From positions 1 through 7,900 of the forward strand of contig CAMEOL010000044.1 in NCBI GenBank assembly GCA_945929765.1: a DNA stretch of 7,900 bases, in the 5' to 3' direction. Under the pieces are notes generated by a model. The model was not told the DNA's origin. It was given only the letters and a program-made list of their open reading frames with translations, and searched no databases. The position numbers were made by a program, and so were the translations under genes. Below are positions 6,632 to 7,900 of this stretch, one piece after another; the stretch's first letter is position 1, and each line of letters starts with the position of its first letter. This DNA is from an uncultured Gemella sp. (GTDB taxonomy: Bacteria; Bacillota; Bacilli; Staphylococcales; Gemellaceae).

Positions 6632-6690
6632 GAGTAATTTTATTACTCCTTACTCTCTATTAGGTAGAGAGTCGCAAAGACCACAAGGAG
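6632..6690 (+). promoter_or_regulatory. Structured rpsF leader, probable S6:S18 autoregulatory element
   Basis: The leader contains hairpin 1, GAGTAAT / ATTACTC (6632-6638 and 6642-6648, loop TTT), and hairpin 2, ACTCTCTA / TAGAGAGT (6652-6659 and 6665-6672, loop TTAGG). CTCCTT at 6646-6651 is exactly complementary to the Shine-Dalgarno AAGGAG at 6685-6690. Pairing these closes a larger structure: an outer 6-bp stem, hairpin 2 stacked on it, and a 12-nt one-sided bulge CGCAAAGACCAC (6673-6684). This fold excludes hairpin 1, because both need CTC at 6646-6648. Many bacteria control rpsF through binding of the S6:S18 complex to a leader RNA of broadly similar form. That this is the same element is inferred from position and architecture only. 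Confidence 0.55.
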
Positions 6691-6701
6691 GTATAACACA
6701 C

Positions 6702-6989
6702 ATGAGAAAATATGAAGTAATGTTTGCTGTTCAACCACGTATTGAAGAAGAAGCTAAAAAAGCTCTAGTAGACAGATTCGTAGGAATTCTTTCAGAAGGT
6801 GCTGAAATTGGAGAAGTAAAAGAGTTAGGTAAAAAACAACTTGCTTACGAAATCGAAGATTTTTCAGATGCTTACTACTATGTAGTAGAATTAACTTCAG
6901 AAACTGATGCTTCTACAAAAGAATTTGATCGTTTAGCAAAAATCAACTCAGATATTATTCGTCACATCGTAGTTAGATTAGAAAAATAA
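6702..6989 (+). CDS. rpsF: 30S ribosomal protein S6
   Basis: A small-subunit protein that binds 16S rRNA in the central domain together with S18. It has 95 residues, the normal Firmicute length, beginning with the canonical MRKYEVMF and containing the conserved stretches EEEAKKALVDRF, LGKKQLAYEIEDF and YYYVVELT; it ends at VRLEK, without the long acidic tail seen in E. coli S6. ATG at 6702 is preceded by AAGGAGGT (6685-6692). It is first in the classic rpsF-ssb-rpsR operon. Ribosomal genes here use more C-ending codons than their neighbours, as expected of highly expressed genes. Confidence 0.97.
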   Translation: MRKYEVMFAVQPRIEEEAKKALVDRFVGILSEGAEIGEVKELGKKQLAYEIEDFSDAYYYVVELTSETDASTKEFDRLAKINSDIIRHIVVRLEK

Positions 6990-7005
6990 TTAGGAGGGAA
7001 AAGTC

Positions 7006-7548
7006 TTGATTAATAACGTAGTATTAGTAGGTCGCTTAACTAAAGATCCGGAACTTAGATATTCTAGTACGAATATACCTATGGTATATTTTACAATTGC
7101 TGTAAATAGACAATTTTCTAGTCAAGATGGGCAAAGAAATGCCGATTTTATCAGTTGCGTAGTTTTTAGAAAACAAGCAGAAAATATGGCAAGATTTTTG
7201 GCTAAAGGTAGTTTAATAGGTGTTGAAGGTAGAATTCAAACTAGAAATTATCAAGGAAAAGATGGTAATATGGTTTATGCTACAGAGGTAGTAGCAGAGA
7301 CTATTCAGTATTTAGAGTCAAAATCTAATACACATCGTCAACAAGATAATGGATTTGGAGCTATGGGCTTCAATCAACCACAACAAAATAATTTTTCTAA
7401 TTTTGGTGGACAAAGCACGAATAATAATGCAGCAATGCAAGATTTTATGAACGATAATTCATCATTTTCAGATTTTGGGGAAGATTTCCCAAGTAATTTA
7501 GATGATGATTTTTTACAGGACGTAGTAAATCCGTTTAAAGAAGATTAA
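7006..7548 (+). CDS. ssb: Single-stranded DNA-binding protein SSB
   Basis: SSB coats single-stranded DNA at forks and recruits replication and repair proteins through its C-terminal tip. The 180 residues comprise an OB fold at about 1-105 ([18 protein letters not shown] at the start, [20 protein letters not shown] near 46-65, [18 protein letters not shown] near 70-87), a flexible Gln/Asn/Gly-rich linker (about 106-150) and an acidic tail. The tail is unusual: instead of ending in the common DDDLPF it reads DDDF at 166-169 and ends NPFKED. The start is a TTG at 7006, fixed by the family N-terminus and by AGGAGGG (6992-6998) 7 nt upstream; no ATG or GTG fits. It lies 16 nt after rpsF and 21 nt before rpsR, so it is the middle gene of the operon. 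Confidence 0.95.
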   Translation: MINNVVLVGRLTKDPELRYSSTNIPMVYFTIAVNRQFSSQDGQRNADFISCVVFRKQAENMARFLAKGSLIGVEGRIQTRNYQGKDGNMVYATEVVAETIQYLESKSNTHRQQDNGFGAMGFNQPQQNNFSNFGGQSTNNNAAMQDFMNDNSSFSDFGEDFPSNLDDDFLQDVVNPFKED

Positions 7549-7569
7549 TTATATAGGAGGAAAAGCAAA

Positions 7570-7818
7570 ATGGCACAATTTAACAATCGTCGTAACAACA
7601 TGCGTCGTCGTAAAAAAGTATGTTATTTCACAAAAAATAACGTAGAAACAATCGACTACAAAGATACAGAATTACTTAAAAAATTCATTTCAGAGCGTGG
7701 AAAAATTTTACCACGTCGTGTAACAGGTACTTCAGCTAAGTATCAAAGAATGTTAACTACAGCTATCAAGAGAGCACGTCACATGGCTCTATTACCATAT
7801 GTAGTAGATGAAAAATAA
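7570..7818 (+). CDS. rpsR: 30S ribosomal protein S18
   Basis: The small-subunit partner of S6 on 16S rRNA. It has 82 residues with an Arg/Asn-rich N-terminus (residues 1-16), then the conserved [33 protein letters not shown] near 27-50, [27 protein letters not shown]18 is the single cysteine of the family's VCYF motif. ATG at 7570 follows AGGAGG (7555-7560) by 9 nt. It is the last gene of the rpsF operon; S18 together with S6 would be the likely feedback regulator acting on the leader. Confidence 0.97.
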   Translation: MAQFNNRRNNMRRRKKVCYFTKNNVETIDYKDTELLKKFISERGKILPRRVTGTSAKYQRMLTTAIKRARHMALLPYVVDEK

Positions 7819-7850
7819 AAAATAAGCAAAAAACCACTATCTAAGTTGGT

Positions 7851-7889
7851 AATAGCCCCCAAAATTTGGACAAATTTTGGAGGGCTATT
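7851..7889 (+). terminator. Long hairpin after rpsR, likely terminator activity
   Basis: AATAGCCCCCAAAATTT (7851-7867) pairs with 7872-7889 (AAATTTTGG, a bulged A at 7881, then GGGCTATT) around the loop GGAC. It is a stem of about 17 bp with a G/C-rich base, followed by a weak TTTATT tail. It could end the rpsF operon, but its 3' arm also contains the ribosome binding site of the next frame and it may belong to an insertion sequence end. Confidence 0.6.
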
Positions 7890-7893
7890 TATT

Positions 7894-7900
7894 ATGAAAT
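7894..7900 (+). CDS. First codons of a new gene, possibly transposase OrfA (partial)
   Basis: ATG at 7894 with AAA and one further base before the window ends. GGAGGG at 7879-7884 lies 9 nt upstream and is paired inside the hairpin at 7851-7889. The identity is inferred only from the IS-like end just before it. Confidence 0.35.

Larger units (their letters stand above)
7847..7900 (+). mobile_element. Possible left end of an IS3-family (IS150-group) insertion sequence
   Basis: The sequence TGGTAATAGCCCCCAAAA (7847-7864), continuing TTTGGACA to 7872, resembles as I remember it the terminal inverted repeat of IS150-type elements: TG at the tip, then CCCC, AAAA and TTGGACA. It is followed by a ribosome binding site and an ATGAAAT start, matching the usual MK(L/F/Y)-type N-terminus of OrfA. 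Only 54 bases are visible, so the right end and target duplication cannot be checked. The alternative is an ordinary terminator followed by an unrelated gene. Confidence 0.4.

Overview
The window is a very AT-rich stretch of chromosome with strong Shine-Dalgarno sites (AGGAGG-type), UUG starts and U-tailed terminators, which points to a low-GC Firmicute. The protein sequences (GalU, S6, S18, HtrA, L-lactate permease) look like the Bacillales/Lactobacillales border. A Gemella-like organism is my best guess from general knowledge, but the window alone does not prove it. Nearly everything is housekeeping; I found no tRNA, rRNA or CRISPR array.

Layout. Positions 1-1204 hold the 5' two-thirds or more of an L-lactate permease gene on the minus strand; its 3' end is outside the window. 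It has a clear sigma-A promoter and a cre-like site just downstream of the -10. A divergent AT-rich gap leads to a plus-strand pair: a PgeF/YlmD-type peptidoglycan editing factor (1577-2272) and an acidic protein of unknown function (2286-2816). A shared bidirectional terminator separates this pair from a minus-strand six-segment membrane protein (2985-3524). Divergent from that is htrA (3659-4948), a membrane-anchored serine protease with one PDZ domain, and then galU (5267-6148), UTP-glucose-1-phosphate uridylyltransferase. Both end in hairpin terminators. A gene-free gap of about 460 bp precedes the conserved rpsF-ssb-rpsR operon (6702-7818).

The genes form several independent units with their own promoters rather than one pathway. 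Loose themes are lactate uptake or export (lctP), envelope upkeep (pgeF, htrA, galU) and translation/replication (rpsF-ssb-rpsR).

The most interesting signals are regulatory or structural. The rpsF leader can form two mutually exclusive folds, one of which covers the S6 ribosome binding site and resembles an S6:S18 autoregulatory element. The right edge looks like the first bases of an IS3-family (IS150-group) element, whose end forms a hairpin that hides the ribosome binding site of the putative transposase. SSB ends in an atypical tail (NPF followed by KED). The htrA promoter carries a TTTTAAG-N5-TTTTAAG direct repeat reminiscent of the streptococcal CiaR box.
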